From positions 96,840,362-96,904,361 of the forward strand of contig NC_084759.1 of the NCBI RefSeq assembly GCF_028858725.1: a DNA stretch of 64,000 bases. Reading direction: 5' to 3'. This DNA comes from Colius striatus. Its lineage: Eukaryota; Chordata; Aves; Coliiformes; Coliidae. The translations under genes were made by a program, and so were the position numbers. This document shows positions 1 to 12,249 of the stretch, one piece after another (within the stretch, counting starts at the first letter, position 1; the number at the start of each line of letters is the position of its first letter). The notes beneath the pieces are model-generated. The model was given only the letters and a program-made list of their open reading frames with translations, was not told where the DNA came from and ran no database searches.

Positions 1-799
1 TGGAGATTTCAAAGAAGTTTTTTTTCCCTCAAATATAAACAGATGAGACAAAATTTGACTTTGCAACTCAACAAATGACCCAAGAAGGATCCTAAAATAG
101 CCAATGAGGGACTGTGGATTTCTACAGTTGCCTAAAATTGTCAGAGGCAATAATTACAGATAAGCTTGCAGTTTCCCCTAAACTCTCAGAGGCTGAAAAA
201 CTGGTCTAGAAATTTCATGAAAGAGAGATTCCTCCTCAGATTTTCTGGCTTGTTTTGGCTAGATTAGAAAGACCTTGATTGATAACAACCTCTTAGAAAT
301 ACGGTGCTTTGAACCTGCAGACTGCTCCAGCTTAGTTGGAACCATGAAGTTTCAACTTTGTATAAATATAGGTACACATTAAAAAAAAAAACAACAAAAC
401 TTTCTAAAAGATAATTAAAATGCAGTTGTCAATCATATCAGGTTTTCAAGTTCTTATCATTTACTACACCATTTAAACTGAAGTGCCCAGTCCCGAATCT
501 TAATAACTGTAGTCTCAACATACTACCAAAGGCTTCAGCTGAAGTCAGGTCACATTATGCTAAGCACTCCTCATGAGTAAAATATAGAACTAAAGTAAGC
601 AGGTGATACTTCCCATCCACTTAAAATAGAAACTGTAAGTGAAAGCAGAGAGAAATCTATTACCACTAATTTACACAGAGTAACCCATTTCAGAGGTGTT
701 AAACAATTTGATCAAGGTCATATAAGACATCTGTAGCAGAGCCAAGAAACAAAGTTAAGAAAGGCAAAATCTCATAGGAATTACCAAACTCATTTGATT
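1..799. other. intergenic, nothing recognised
   Basis: AT-rich sequence with no recognisable exon, RNA gene or repeat. It lies on the side downstream of BACH1. Confidence 0.5.
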
Positions 800-1384
800 T
801 GTCCTCTCCTGTTTTTTGTTGGGAAAGATTTATTTTTCTTCCTAGTAGTTGATACAGTGCTGTATTTTGGATTTAGTCTGAGAATAACATTGAAAACACA
901 CTGATGTTTCAGTTGTTGGTGAGAAGCACTTATCCTAAGCTGAGGATTTTTCAGGTTCCCATGCTCTGCCCATGCTCAGTGAGGTGGTGCACAATAAGCT
1001 GGGAGGGCAGTTTGACCAGGACAGCTGACCTGAACCTGCCAAAGAGATATCCCACACCATAGAATTTCATTCCCAGTATATAAACTGGAAGGAGTTGTCC
1101 AGGAGGGGCCTATTGTTGCTCAGCTATTGGTCAGCAGGTGGTGAGAAATTGCATTGGGCATCAATTATCTGTTCTTATGTTTTATTTATCTTTTTATTAT
1201 ATTAATTTTTACTACAATGATAGTTACCACAATAATATTATGCTAATTGCTTAGTTTCATTATTACACTCAGCCCATGAGTTTCTCTTATTTTTCCAAGT
1301 CTTCTCCCTGTCCCACTGGGAGGGAGGAACACTGAGAAAGCAGTTATGTGATGCTTAGTTGCTGGCTGGGGTTAAACCACAACA
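800..1384 (+). mobile_element. ERV long terminal repeat (avian ERVL-like family)
   Basis: A 585-bp LTR in plus orientation. It opens with TGTCCT, and the stretch at about 836-870 (CTTCCTAGTAGTTGATACAG) is the diagnostic 5' part of a common avian LTR family. It closes with GGGGTTAAACCACAACA, the expected LTR end. The closing part is the reverse complement of the left end of the provirus LTR at 28444. The LTR is followed after 8 bases by a primer-binding-site remnant, so this is a 5' LTR with some leader, not a solo LTR. No matching 3' LTR is visible in the window, so the rest of the element has been lost or is too decayed to see. Family name is from memory. Confidence 0.75.
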
Positions 1385-1392
1385 GTCTTTTC

Positions 1393-1410
1393 TGGTGTCC
1401 AATATAGGGC
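1393..1410 (+). other. degraded primer-binding site, tRNA-Lys type
   Basis: TGGTGTCCAATATAGGGC matches 13 of 18 bases of the tRNA-Lys primer-binding sequence used by many ERVs. All five differences are C-to-T or G-to-A transitions, as expected from decay of methylated CpG and general ageing. It starts 8 bases after the LTR end, the same spacing as in the provirus at 32135-32160. Confidence 0.6.
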
Positions 1411-2377
1411 TTGGAGAGTCGAGACAACAACAGATATCATAACAGATATAACAACGGATTCAAATAACAAGGCCAAAAGCCTAACTAACACACCCAAAGA
1501 TAATAGATACATGCTAAAGTCTGTGTTGCATAGGTTTTGTATCATACAAACAAGCCTGGTTATACTGTGTCTATCAATGAGGTCTTCTAGTTTAGATTGA
1601 TGCTTCTTAGACAAGCAGCACAAATCTGAAAAACAAAGTTTGTCACTGTTATTAACACTAAGCAGTACTCTTATCTTCAAGAGTGATGAAGCACATGAAT
1701 CCCTCCTAAGAGCATCATACCAGTTAGCAGGCCTCCTTGCTTAACATTATAAAGTACCCATTCAAGAAGACAGACTGTACACACAAAAGCAGAATGAAGA
1801 TTCTTGCAGTGATACTCCTGACATATAAATCTGCTTCCTCTGCCAAATAGGAAGATGAGTGATGGCAGAATGCATGCATGCTTGTGTGCATGCAGTGTGA
1901 GGATATGTGCCCTGTGCTGCAGTCACACCAGCATGGGAGGCTTTGCTCCATGGCAGGGATGGTGTGAGGCTCTTGCCTGCTGGGGTAGGCTCTGCAGCAG
2001 CAAGAGACTAGCAAGGACTATTGACATTTGAGCAGACTAGCTAGTTTCAGGGAGAAATTCCATGTGTGCTTTATGTAATATAACAGTTATTTCACCTATG
2101 AATACAAGAACAGCCCCTAGAAGAAAGGTGAGTTAAAGTACTATCCCCTAATGCCCACGATCTATGCTGGAACATGACAATGAGTCATACACGAGACACA
2201 CGGTCGTTATGCACGTATGTGGCTCTAAACAAGAATATGCTTCTCTTTAATTTCCTACTATTGTAGCAGTATTAGCTTAGCTCTTAAAACCAGTCTTTTT
2301 TACTAAACATTTTTCCAATTCTTAAAAAAAAAATAGTAAAAGAAAAAAAATTCAAATAAATATCAATTTTAAACCAA
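1411..2377. other. possible ERV leader remnant, otherwise unrecognised
   Basis: The first 50 or so bases resemble the leader of the provirus at 32100. Beyond that I cannot assign the sequence. The short open frames here are not similar to anything I know and have ordinary AT-rich composition. Confidence 0.3.
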
Positions 2378-2448
2378 CCTTCCTTCCTTCCTTCCTTCCT
2401 TCCTTCCTTCCTTCCTTCCTTCCTTCCTTCCTTCCTTCCTTCCTTCCC
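2378..2448. repeat. (TTCC)n microsatellite
   Basis: About 71 bases of near-perfect CCTT/TTCC tetranucleotide repeat (roughly 17-18 units), bordered by an A-rich tract on the left and a GAAGAAGAAGAATGG stretch on the right. On the minus strand it makes an artefactual EGRK repeat frame. Confidence 0.97.
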
Positions 2449-5400
2449 TCTTGAAGAAGAAGAATGGAGAAGATTTTAAGAGGTACAGGTAAAAAAGAGG
2501 TGAGAGAGAAAAAGAACTTTTCTAAAAATTGGAAAGAAAGTGTAGGCATCACTCATCTTGCTGAATTTGAAAAGTATGACAGAGGTGAAGGGAAAGACAA
2601 GAGAATGTATAAAACAGGAGAAAAAAAAAATCTAAGCCTGTATTTAAAAACCAAACTAACTAACTATGAAATTCAATAGTTTCTGGTAAGACAAAAGAAT
2701 AAAGTTCCTTTAGAGGCAGCTCCACCTGGCTAATGCTCTTAGCTCATGATAGTCAGAAAACACTAACTCTTCTCCCAGATATTATCAGGGAATCCTTTAT
2801 GTTAAAATTGAACAGTATTCGAGAGAACACTTCACCATTTCGGGGGATGTCTCCTGTTTATGGATACAAAAATCCTGTGAAAAGACAGCTTTGTTTATGT
2901 CACTCTGGCTGAAGCTCTGCTTCAAATATTAGAAGGTAGTATCTCTCTTTAAACATATGTGTTGACACTATTCATATGACCCTCTTCACCCTACCGTCTG
3001 AACTCCTTTAATGGATCACTCCATGCTTTTCTGCATAGTCTGGTCATCACAAATTCACTTTGGGTTCAAATACATATTTCTTTAACTTTGGTAGAGATAG
3101 GGAAGTGGAAAGCACAGACATTTAGACACCTTCCAAATGATTTTTTGTTTCATTTTTAAGGTCATTTAAGACAGGCAGCTGTACTGACTTTTGTAAAGGG
3201 TCACAAAATATTTTGCTTCATACGTACAAAAAGGCAAAGGAAATGTAAAGCTTTACATGGCAAAGGTAATGTAAAATGTCTTTGTCCAATCTCAAAGACC
3301 CATGCAAAAAGATGGATTTTACCATCAGCTGAAGAAATGGAAAATTTCAATGTTCCTGACTCTGACTTGAGTACAAACTCTGCCTGCAGGAGGCTACGGA
3401 ACAGCCCAAAGCCCTTGGAGAGGGGCTATCACCTGCTGCTTTAGCTTACCTTCAAAGCATACCTTTCCCTAGAATAGCTCCCCTTCATTGCTGCTCACTC
3501 CACAACTTCAACAGGCAGAGCAGTGGCTTTTGTGCTTCTCCCTGTGGTGACAGAGTCCAGGTTCACACTAGATGGATCCATGCCTGGGCAAGCTCTAATT
3601 AACTGTATTCTTAAAAACACAAGGATCCCAGCTGATAACCTTTACATTTGATTTGATATTTTTTCAGGGATCTCAGAACTACAGAAAGTTTATTTATTTC
3701 CCTGAACTATTTTTAATCCATTTTCAGCATCTCTCCTCTGCCTCATCTTCCTTGTGCTTCATGTTTGTGAACAATATCATGGATAGGAATAGTGTTTCGT
3801 GTCATAAAATGTGCAGAACTCTTTTTGCTAGGAAATTGCCCATATGGTATATGACACGGTCTAAAGTTTTACCAGCTCCTGCTCTGCTGGTAACTAACAA
3901 AAGAAAAATCTTCCCCAAAATATCAAAACTGGTAGTGAACTCCAGATCTGGCCTTGAGAAGAGTCACTCTAAAATCCTGGGGACAAATGAGTTTTAATAT
4001 GCTCACCAAGTTTTGGAATCTGATGTAAATTTTAAGAATCTATGCCTGGGAGGGAGAAAGCACATCAAAAAGCACAATGGAGACACGAGAGTTGGGGAGG
4101 TTGGGAAAGTCACATAAAGAGGTGACAAATTAAATTTCATACTAATATATGTTACTCAGGGAAATTAATATTCTGTCATTAAGAAAAGCTCCCAGAGCTG
4201 ATGCTGATGACAAGGCTTCCAGCAACACCTGCAGCTCCCAAGCCTTGGGGAGTAGCGGCAACAGGAAGGCTCTGCTAGCACTGGCACTGGGCAGCTGCTA
4301 ACACACCTCCCACCCACCACCACTCATTTCAGGGTGGGCATAGATGTACATCAGGATTTCCCACTCCAGAAACTCATGTGCACATCATAAACCTAGCGTG
4401 TCCAGGAAGGATCAGCATTGCCACAATGCAGCACAGCAAGATTACATGCCATGATATTCAGTGGGGTTTATTTACTTGCTGGTGAAAAAATGCAGCCTGC
4501 CTCTGCAGAGGGAGTTATTGAATGAAGATGCATCAGTGACACATGCGAGCTGGCCCTGATAGTCGTGCTACAAAAATCTTAATAATTAGAGCTGACACTT
4601 TGTTCCTCTCAAACGAGCTTTTTCATGCAATAACAAAAATGATGGTGCAGGAAAACCAACTCTTCTTGGCTGAAGATAGTTTCCTTCAATAGAAACCAGT
4701 GGTAGAAAAATCAATTTATTTCCCAATGGAAACCTTTGTGTATTATATACCAGTGTATGTACATGCCTTGCACTTCTTCCTTTCACACTGTTTTAGGTCC
4801 ATGATCCTTCTCAGCAGCTATTGTAAATGTAATGAGACATGCTGAACTTTTCAAAACCAGTAAAAAATCAACATATGTACAGGTAGTAGCTTGTATTTAT
4901 AAGCTCTATACTGTCACAACATAAATCACAAGTTAATTTTTCCTCTCTGGGTTCAAGACATGCAGATTGCCACCATGTCAACAAAACAAATTGATATTGT
5001 GAAAAGCACAATAGATTTGTCTTCAACAGCAAACTCTAGCACATGTTTTCTGAGTGACACTGGGCAAGTCTTCCTGTGACATCTGATGGCAATGATATTT
5101 GGGGTTTTTTTTTGTTCTTCAGGCTTTCTCCCACCTAAATTTTAGGTTTTTAAGAGAAGGAATTTCTCCCTTGCAGTGAGTGCTTGTGGCTTCTGAGGAT
5201 TGTCAGCCTTCTACACCAAAAAAAGATATAGATGCCCAATATCAGCATAGGGTCTCAAGTAAGACAGTGCAGGCAATAAATCTTTTAGATTTATTCTAGA
5301 GCTAGTAGAATAGTGCTATGCCTAAGTAAGATACAATTTATCCACAAAATATAGCAGTTGTTTAGGAAGACAGAATCTGGTCTAGTCTCAGTAAATCAGT

Positions 5401-7501
5401 ACAGAACAAAAGCGTCCCTGAGCCGGCTCTGAGGCAACTTGGCCCTGAAGCACTGTGCAGTATCTTGTTGGCTACTGGTTGCTGCACTGTGGAAGTTGAG
5501 CAAGGTAGAAATGCCTTCAGCATGTTTTTATGACAGAGAATGAGTCTGGGTAAACATTACAGCACAATTAGAGATGTCTTGTTCAGACAAATTGATTTTG
5601 GTGCCCATATTCCTCAGACCTTCAGTCCTGCCAAGTCAGATGGAAAAGAAAAACAGTGGAACAGACTGCCGGCTTATAAGCAAACGTATAACAATTGCTG
5701 TCATTCCTAAAGAGGAACAAACTCACCCTTGAAAATTCAGGTTTTTAAAAAAGATGAGAAAAAAAATAACATTGCAAAGCTCTGTACCTGGAGATGCTTC
5801 ATCTATAACTTGTCCTAACTACCAATGCCGTCAATACAATGCAAGATCTGAGATGTTTCCAGCTTCAGCTTTGTCCTCACCATGCTCTCAGGTGCACCCC
5901 CATCCCACTGTTCCTCCTCGGACAGAGATCTCCCCATCCCAGCACCTCTGCAGGTCCACGTTCCTGTCAGAACATCCAGTGCTCACCACAGGGTTGATCC
6001 CAACTTCCCAGCAGGGCAGAAATGTGCTGCTGTTATCATGCATAAACTGATGGAGCTCTGGATTTATGCTGACAAACACACTGTGTCTGAAGGTGCTCTT
6101 CAGGGTAGGAGTGTACTTTCAGCCCAGCTTTCAGCCTTTCTGTGAACAGTCTTTGGGGCCCACAGGAGGAAGGATTAGCATATGTGATAGGACAAGACTG
6201 CCAGCAGCACTTTGGGCAGCTTGAAAAGGAAAGTCTACTGATTTTCTGTAGGGGAAAACATAGTACAGTGTCCTAGACCATTATAATCCCATTCAGTCTT
6301 TGCCAAGGTTTTCAACCTTCCTCTCTCTGGCTCTTTTTTTGAAAATTATTGTTATTTCTTCTCTTTTTTTTTTTTTTCCCTTTAAAGAGGAGTATCTTTA
6401 TTCTAGGCACTGGACTGAGCTGTACCCCCAGGAATTGTGTCCCAGGTCTGTAAAACTTTGGGAGAGGAATAAACTGCAAACCTCCTGACCAAGAAGGGGC
6501 AGATATTATAATATCTTAAACACTAAAAATGTATCAACTATCCATTTCACTCCAAATATTCAAAGTGTAATCATGAATTTCTTGTATGAAATGATACTGA
6601 AATCAAGATGATTTTAGAGAAATGATTACAAAGCATTTAGCAACCAGTTTTAAAAGTGTTCCAATAGTGCTTCTGGCAAAGTAAATTCTTTGTAATTTAA
6701 GATATTACACATACCTTGGAGGAACTGAACATAGGTATCAGAAAACAAAATGATCCCTCTGCATCAGTGTTCCTTGTATTTTGCTGGTCATGAGCTTATT
6801 TTGCCTCTGTTTTCTCTGAGGCTTAAGAAGAAAGGAAAAGACAGAAAATAAAAAGCTGAGAAATGTAGATGTGATTTGAATTTCTTCTTGATAAAATATT
6901 ATAAGAAATTCACATAATCTTCTTTCCCATCACATATGCTTTCAGTTTGGGATTAATGTTTCACTACCAATTTGAACTGCACATTTCTTTAAAAATAATA
7001 ATTAAAATACTAAGAAAAGTCACCAGAAAAAATAGCTTTTAAGGCAGCTTTTCTTATTTACAAATGTAGTAGTATTAGCAGTTAAAAGAACCTGACTATA
7101 CCCAGTTAAAAGACTTTATACTACAGCATATTACTGACATTTATCTAGCTATAAACAAACACCCACTGAAGAGCAGCACATTATGGTTAATTAAACAACA
7201 ACAGTCGGGTGGGGGAGGGAGGAGGAGGAGGAAATAATAGTCATTTCATTTAACTGGAAAAACGTGAAGAGACTTATAATGCAGTTATGAGTCCAGTGAG
7301 CCAAAATTACAAGCTTCTAAAGTTAGAGCTCTAAGTAACTACAAATAGCAAACAATCTCAGCATCTCAAGACATAGCCTCAGCTAATTGATCAGTCATCC
7401 TTCATCAGTGGTATCAGATAGAGATTTATAGCACATGTAAATTTAAGAGAAGATAAAATGAATATATATATTCTATAATGGTCTTCCTTCTGAAGTTCTC
7501 A
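2449..7501. other. intergenic, nothing firm recognised
   Basis: AT-rich single-copy-looking DNA. Short open frames are scattered and unrecognised. A stretch at about 5650-5760 (around GTGGAACAGACTGCC) is weakly like the 3' part of an ancient CR1, but too degraded to call. Confidence 0.45.
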
Positions 7502-8284
7502 CATTGAGAGTTGGGAAGAGAGGGACTTCATGAGGTTCAACAAGGACAAGTGCAAAGTCCTGCACTTGGGGAGGAACAACCCCATGCACCAGGACAGGTT
7601 GGGGATTGACCTGCTGGAAAGCAGCTCTGCAGAGAGAGACCTGGGAGTGCTGGTTGATAATAAACTAACCATGAGTCAGCAATGTGCCCTCATGGCCAAG
7701 AAGGCCAGGAGCATCCTGAGATGCATCAAGAAGAGTGTGGCCAGCAAGTCAAGGGAGGTTCTCCTCCCCCTCTACTCTGCCCTGGTGAGGCCTCATCTGG
7801 AGTCCTGTGTCCAGTTCTGGGCTCCTTAGCTCAAGAGGGACAGGGAAGTGCTGGAGAGAGTCCAGCACAGGGCCACCAAGACAATCAGAGGACTGGAACA
7901 TCTTTCATATGAGGAAAGGCTGCAGGATCTGGGGTTGTTCAGTCTAAAGAAGACTGAGGGGAGACCTCATTAACACAAGTATTTAAAAGGTATATTTCAG
8001 GAGAATGGGGCAACAGTTTTTTCTAGGATAAAAGGTAATGGACAAAAGCTGGAACACAAAGAGTTTCACTTAAATTTGCAAAAAACTATTTCACTGTTCA
8101 GGTGAGGGAGCCCTGGCACAGGGTGCCCAGGGAGGGTGTGGACTCTCCTTCTCTGGAGGTTTTCCAAACCCACCGGGACACGTTCCTGTGTGACCTGATG
8201 TAGGTGAACCTGCTTTAGCAGGGAAGTTGGACTAGATGACCTTCAGAGGTCCCTTCCAACCCTACCATTCTGTGATTCTATGAT
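7502..8284 (+). mobile_element. CR1 LINE, 5'-truncated copy
   Basis: Plus-strand CR1 fragment of about 780 bp. The frame at 7530-7829 encodes the end of the CR1 ORF2 polyprotein, with the conserved blocks [31 protein letters not shown] and [19 protein letters not shown]. The frame then meets a stop at 7827 and the downstream part is shifted. The 3' end is typical: CCCTTCCAACCCTACCATTC followed by TGTGATTCTATGAT. The 5' end begins at TTGAGAGTTGGG, the same consensus point as the copies at 25415 and 53007. Non-autonomous and dead. Confidence 0.95.
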
Positions 8285-10583
8285 TTTTTTCTTCTAAATG
8301 CTGCATGGTGGGCTTCCTTGTCCATCATGCCATTTCTGCCTAGAGAATAAGATGCAGCCTTACCACAAAGTCACCAGTAGCCTGGGAGAGAAATGCTCAG
8401 CATCATCCAGGGACATGTGATTTAAGCTCACATTTAAACTCACTCCCAGCTACTAGGTAGGAAGATGGCTAGTGCCTGGGACTCTTGCTTGACTTCCAAC
8501 TCTGCTGCCATGTAGTCAGCTAGGTATCATTTCTGAGGGCTCTGCGCCCATCTGTGCATGGGCTGTGGTCTGGAGCCCCTGCACTGGGGAGGCATATGGG
8601 TGGCATAAACCTGCATGTGCAGTCATCCAGGTGCCTTCAGCATTGGACTTCCTGTGGGATCACTTCCCAGGGCTTGAGATGGTACCACCAGACTTCCGGG
8701 CAAGCCCCAGGCTCACTAGATGCTGAGTCTCAGAGCTCTTCTTTTTTCAACTTCAGCTGGCATCAGAATGTAGAAGGGCAAAAGCAGACAGAAACACAAA
8801 TATTTATGGGATGGAAAAAATGCTTCTATCCTGCATTTATTCTAAGCTTAGCTCTGCCCTTCTTTTTAAATAACACATTAAGGATATATTATATAGCAAT
8901 TTAATAATAACTCTTCATTCCTAAAGTAAACAAGTGTAATTTATCAGCCTTTTGTGGACCAATAAATAGGGACAGAGGGTAAATGTAGCCCAGTGCTGAA
9001 AATTATTCCAGGTTGCCCTGCCCTGGACTATGCTCATCCATCGTAATACAACTATGCCTGAGACAAGATGCCTTAACAGTCAGTCAATTCGTCTCTGTTC
9101 TTTTGACCATGTCTCCGAATCAGCCAGCATCAGAGAAGAGCAACAGTGAAGATGGGAAGGCAAAGACTGACACCTTGTGCTTATGGCACCAGCCAGTCCT
9201 GCACTCACCATTGGCAGGCAGAGAGGTGGCTTTCACTGCCATCTCTTGAGCTCAGCAAAGTTCTTGGAGCATCATGGCTTGACTGGGTCTTGGAATCCCA
9301 TCCAAGGATGAAGGTTGAGCTCTTGAATTGGGCTGGAATGCTGCTAGGCACTAGGCTTCAAGAGTTTTTCATCAAAGATGCCCAGTCAATCAGTCCAAGC
9401 TTTAACGATGGAAAATGTGAAGTGGTAACCAGGAATGGTAGCTCTGGGTGACAAGTGACCTAGATCACAGCCTTATGTTTGCCAAAAGCTCCCTGCATGG
9501 GAGCAAAGGTTATGGGTTTTGTGTGTCTCTAATGCTCCCTCTAGAAAAGATGAAGTCATTCTGAAGTGACCATTAAAATTTCATTACTTAAGTTATTAAC
9601 GTTTGTAAGAAGTTCTTACATTTCACAAGGAAAGATGCCACAGATGAGATACAAAATTTTTCTCCCATGGTAAGGAAAAATAATGCACCTAAGCATTTTT
9701 ATCTTCAGAGTCCTCTTTTAGACTGTAGCCAGCCTGCATTTCATTTGCAGTTTTATGGAAAATGTATATTTCAGCACTTTTTCCAAAACTCATTAGCTCA
9801 ATCAATTTTAATCCATTTTCTATCTTCCCCCGGGGAGAAGAGAAGAGGAAACAAATAGATAAAGGGAAGAAATGTAAGCAATATCTGCAGATGACATCTT
9901 CCAGCAGTAGCACTTCCAGCATCTGATAACCTCCCACTGACAATCTCTCTTGTGGTAAAGGCTGTAACAAAGTGTTACTGGGCAGAAGGAAATTTTCAAG
10001 AACATCATAAAAGTCATAGCAACTGTATACCTCAAAATGCTCAAGGACTTATTGCAAGTTTGTATTTCTCTTCCAGATCTTTCATGAACAAAATTAAATG
10101 GACTCATATTTAAAAGACAAAATATGTGCTTTTATCTAAAACTTCTTCAACTATTCTTTTGCAATCAATGTACTAAAAAAGGCAGTTACATACTCAAGTA
10201 CCTAAAAGAGTCTATCCAGGCTCAAATGCTCAGCATCATGCTGCCAGCTAAGGAACAGAATTTTAGACTCCTCCTGCCAAAAGCCTAATAAATAACAAAA
10301 AGCTGCTTTGTCCTATATCTTTCTTTTTCTTAAGAAAATGTAAAGATTTTTTCATGCTTTGTTGCTGCTAGTTAGCCTGTGCCACTGTTTGTGTGCTAAA
10401 GAGCAATGTTCAATAACTAGGACTTTTAATTCGTGATCATATATTTTAATCTATGGTACATGATGTACTTCTAACAATAAGGTAGCAAGCAAGTGTAATG
10501 TGGTGGGCACTGTATTTAGAATACAAATGAAATGGTTTTCTCTTGAAAAAGAGTAAATAAGAGACCTCTAGTGCCCAACAGTG
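8285..10583. other. intergenic, nothing recognised
   Basis: No repeat or exon recognised. Several open frames of 60-116 codons overlap one another on both strands and show no domain or conserved motif. Confidence 0.45.
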
Positions 10584-10775
10584 CTGGGGAGAGTAAGGGA
10601 GCCCTGGCACAGGCTACCCAGGGAAGGTGAGGAGTCTCCTTCTCTGGAGGTTTTCCAAATTTGCCTGGGTATGTTCCTGTGTGACCTGATTGAGGTGAAC
10701 CTGCTTTAGCAGAGAGTTGGACTGGATGATCTCTAGAGGTCCCTTCCAATCCCTACTGTTCTGTGATTCTGTGAC
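10584..10775 (+). mobile_element. CR1 LINE 3' end fragment
   Basis: About 190 bp of CR1 3' terminus in plus orientation: GGGAGCCCTGGCACAGGCT, then GGTGAACCTGCTTTAGCAG, ending with the CR1 octamer-like tail ATTC-TGTGATTCTGTGA. Only the last part of ORF2/3' UTR is present. Confidence 0.93.
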
Positions 10776-11038
10776 CTCCATAACATCATTCTGGGTCCTC
10801 CTCACCCCCTACTCATGCAGGAGCCATTCTCAATTTGGATTCTCTCAAGCAGACTCAGGGATAAGCAGTCAATTTGTGCTGTTCTTTTTCAGTTAGCTTT
10901 GAATTGTAGCTTGTATTCCTTGGTGTCCATCAACATTTACCTTAATAATCAGACAATAAGTTGAATGTCCTTGTCACAGCGGTGCTGAAAGGATGTTTGT
11001 TATGTAGAGTCGTAGTCATAGCCTGAGCCAGAAGGTAC

Positions 11039-11074
11039 GGTTAGAGTTATGATTAGGGTTAGAATTAAGGTTAA
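11039..11074 (+). repeat. degenerate telomere-like hexamer tract
   Basis: Six consecutive hexamers in register with GGTTAG, a rotation of the vertebrate telomere unit TTAGGG. The units starting at 11039 and 11057 are exact; the others differ by one to three bases. Short and decayed, so either an interstitial telomere relic or chance in AT-rich DNA. Confidence 0.4.
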
Positions 11075-12249
11075 GTCTGAGACAAAGAGATACTGGAGGT
11101 GTGGTTGGAGTGGAGTTGGAACGGGGCAGGCCAAGACACAATGGCGACATTGGTTGTTCAAGGACAATCAATACAGCTAAACGGAGACATCCAATGACTC
11201 TGCTCTCTGAAGAAATTGCAGGATTCCTCAGTCTCTACCCATTGATACAGTAAAGATTTTATATCAGAAATACAGAGGTCATCTCAGAAGGTCCTGCTTG
11301 TTCTGAATTGTGATTCCTCAGCTGAGTACAGATGGACAGCAAGGCATGGTCAGATCACCTTCTATGGATTATTCCACTTGCTCTTTTCATTAATAATCAC
11401 TGAATGTTTCAAAAAAGAAAAGGTGCAAAGAAACAGTCAGTGTCCTGCACTCTTTTTAGAAGCCTTAGCAAATTTTGACATTACTACAGCCTCTCTGTAA
11501 CCAGGCTTTCAGTCAAACTGCATCCGTGCTGAAGCCTGCCAGCTGTGGGAGGCCTAAGGGATGTCCTGTGAAGATGTTGCCTCCCTTTACAGATGAGAGA
11601 GGAGCTGCCTCTTCCCTGAGGGAGCAGAGGGATCCAAAATTCACACAGCCAGGAGTCACTGGATCACTTGCAAAGTCTTGACCAATGTCTTCCTTCCACA
11701 TCTAAACCACACAGTCTGGCTTTTTAGATTAGGTCTCCTTCCCCATGATGGTACAAGATAGTTTGTCTCTTTCCTAGCATTGATTTGCATGCAACATATT
11801 CTTGTGCAAAAATCTGCACCACACCACACCTGTAGCCATCAGCTATTCTTGGGACATTGTTGTTTGATGGCCCACTCTCAGGTAGGACAGACTAGATTTT
11901 TCCATCTCCAGCTCTTGGCAACACAATTTCTTGACCCTGAATGCAGATGGACAAGCTTGTCTGTACAAACATTACCCACAGAATATCAGCAGTTTCTTCT
12001 CTGGCTTTGGGTCAGAAAACCACAGGGTACTGTCAGGTTCTCCAGTGTCTGCCAGTTCTCCCTGCTTTCTCTCCTCCTCTCAGTATGGTGGGCTGCTGGC
12101 AAGACCTGCAGGCTGGTGGTCAGACCAAATAAGGACAAGAATGCATTTTAACCCCCATATCAAACATATAGAAAACTATAGGTAGTGTCTAAAGGGCCCA
12201 AATGCTTGTAGCTGATTTGAGAGTATATGAAAACAGTATATCAGAACCT

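Noticed and set aside
2352..2552. Minus-strand frame with an EGRK repeat
   Set aside because: It is the translation of the (TTCC)n microsatellite.
5650..5760. Possible ancient CR1 3' part near GTGGAACAGACTGCC
   Set aside because: Similarity is limited to about 15-20 bases plus a weak tail; not enough to call.
11780..12151. 123-codon plus-strand frame
   Set aside because: No domain, no conserved motif, overlapped by two other frames of similar length; nothing supports coding.
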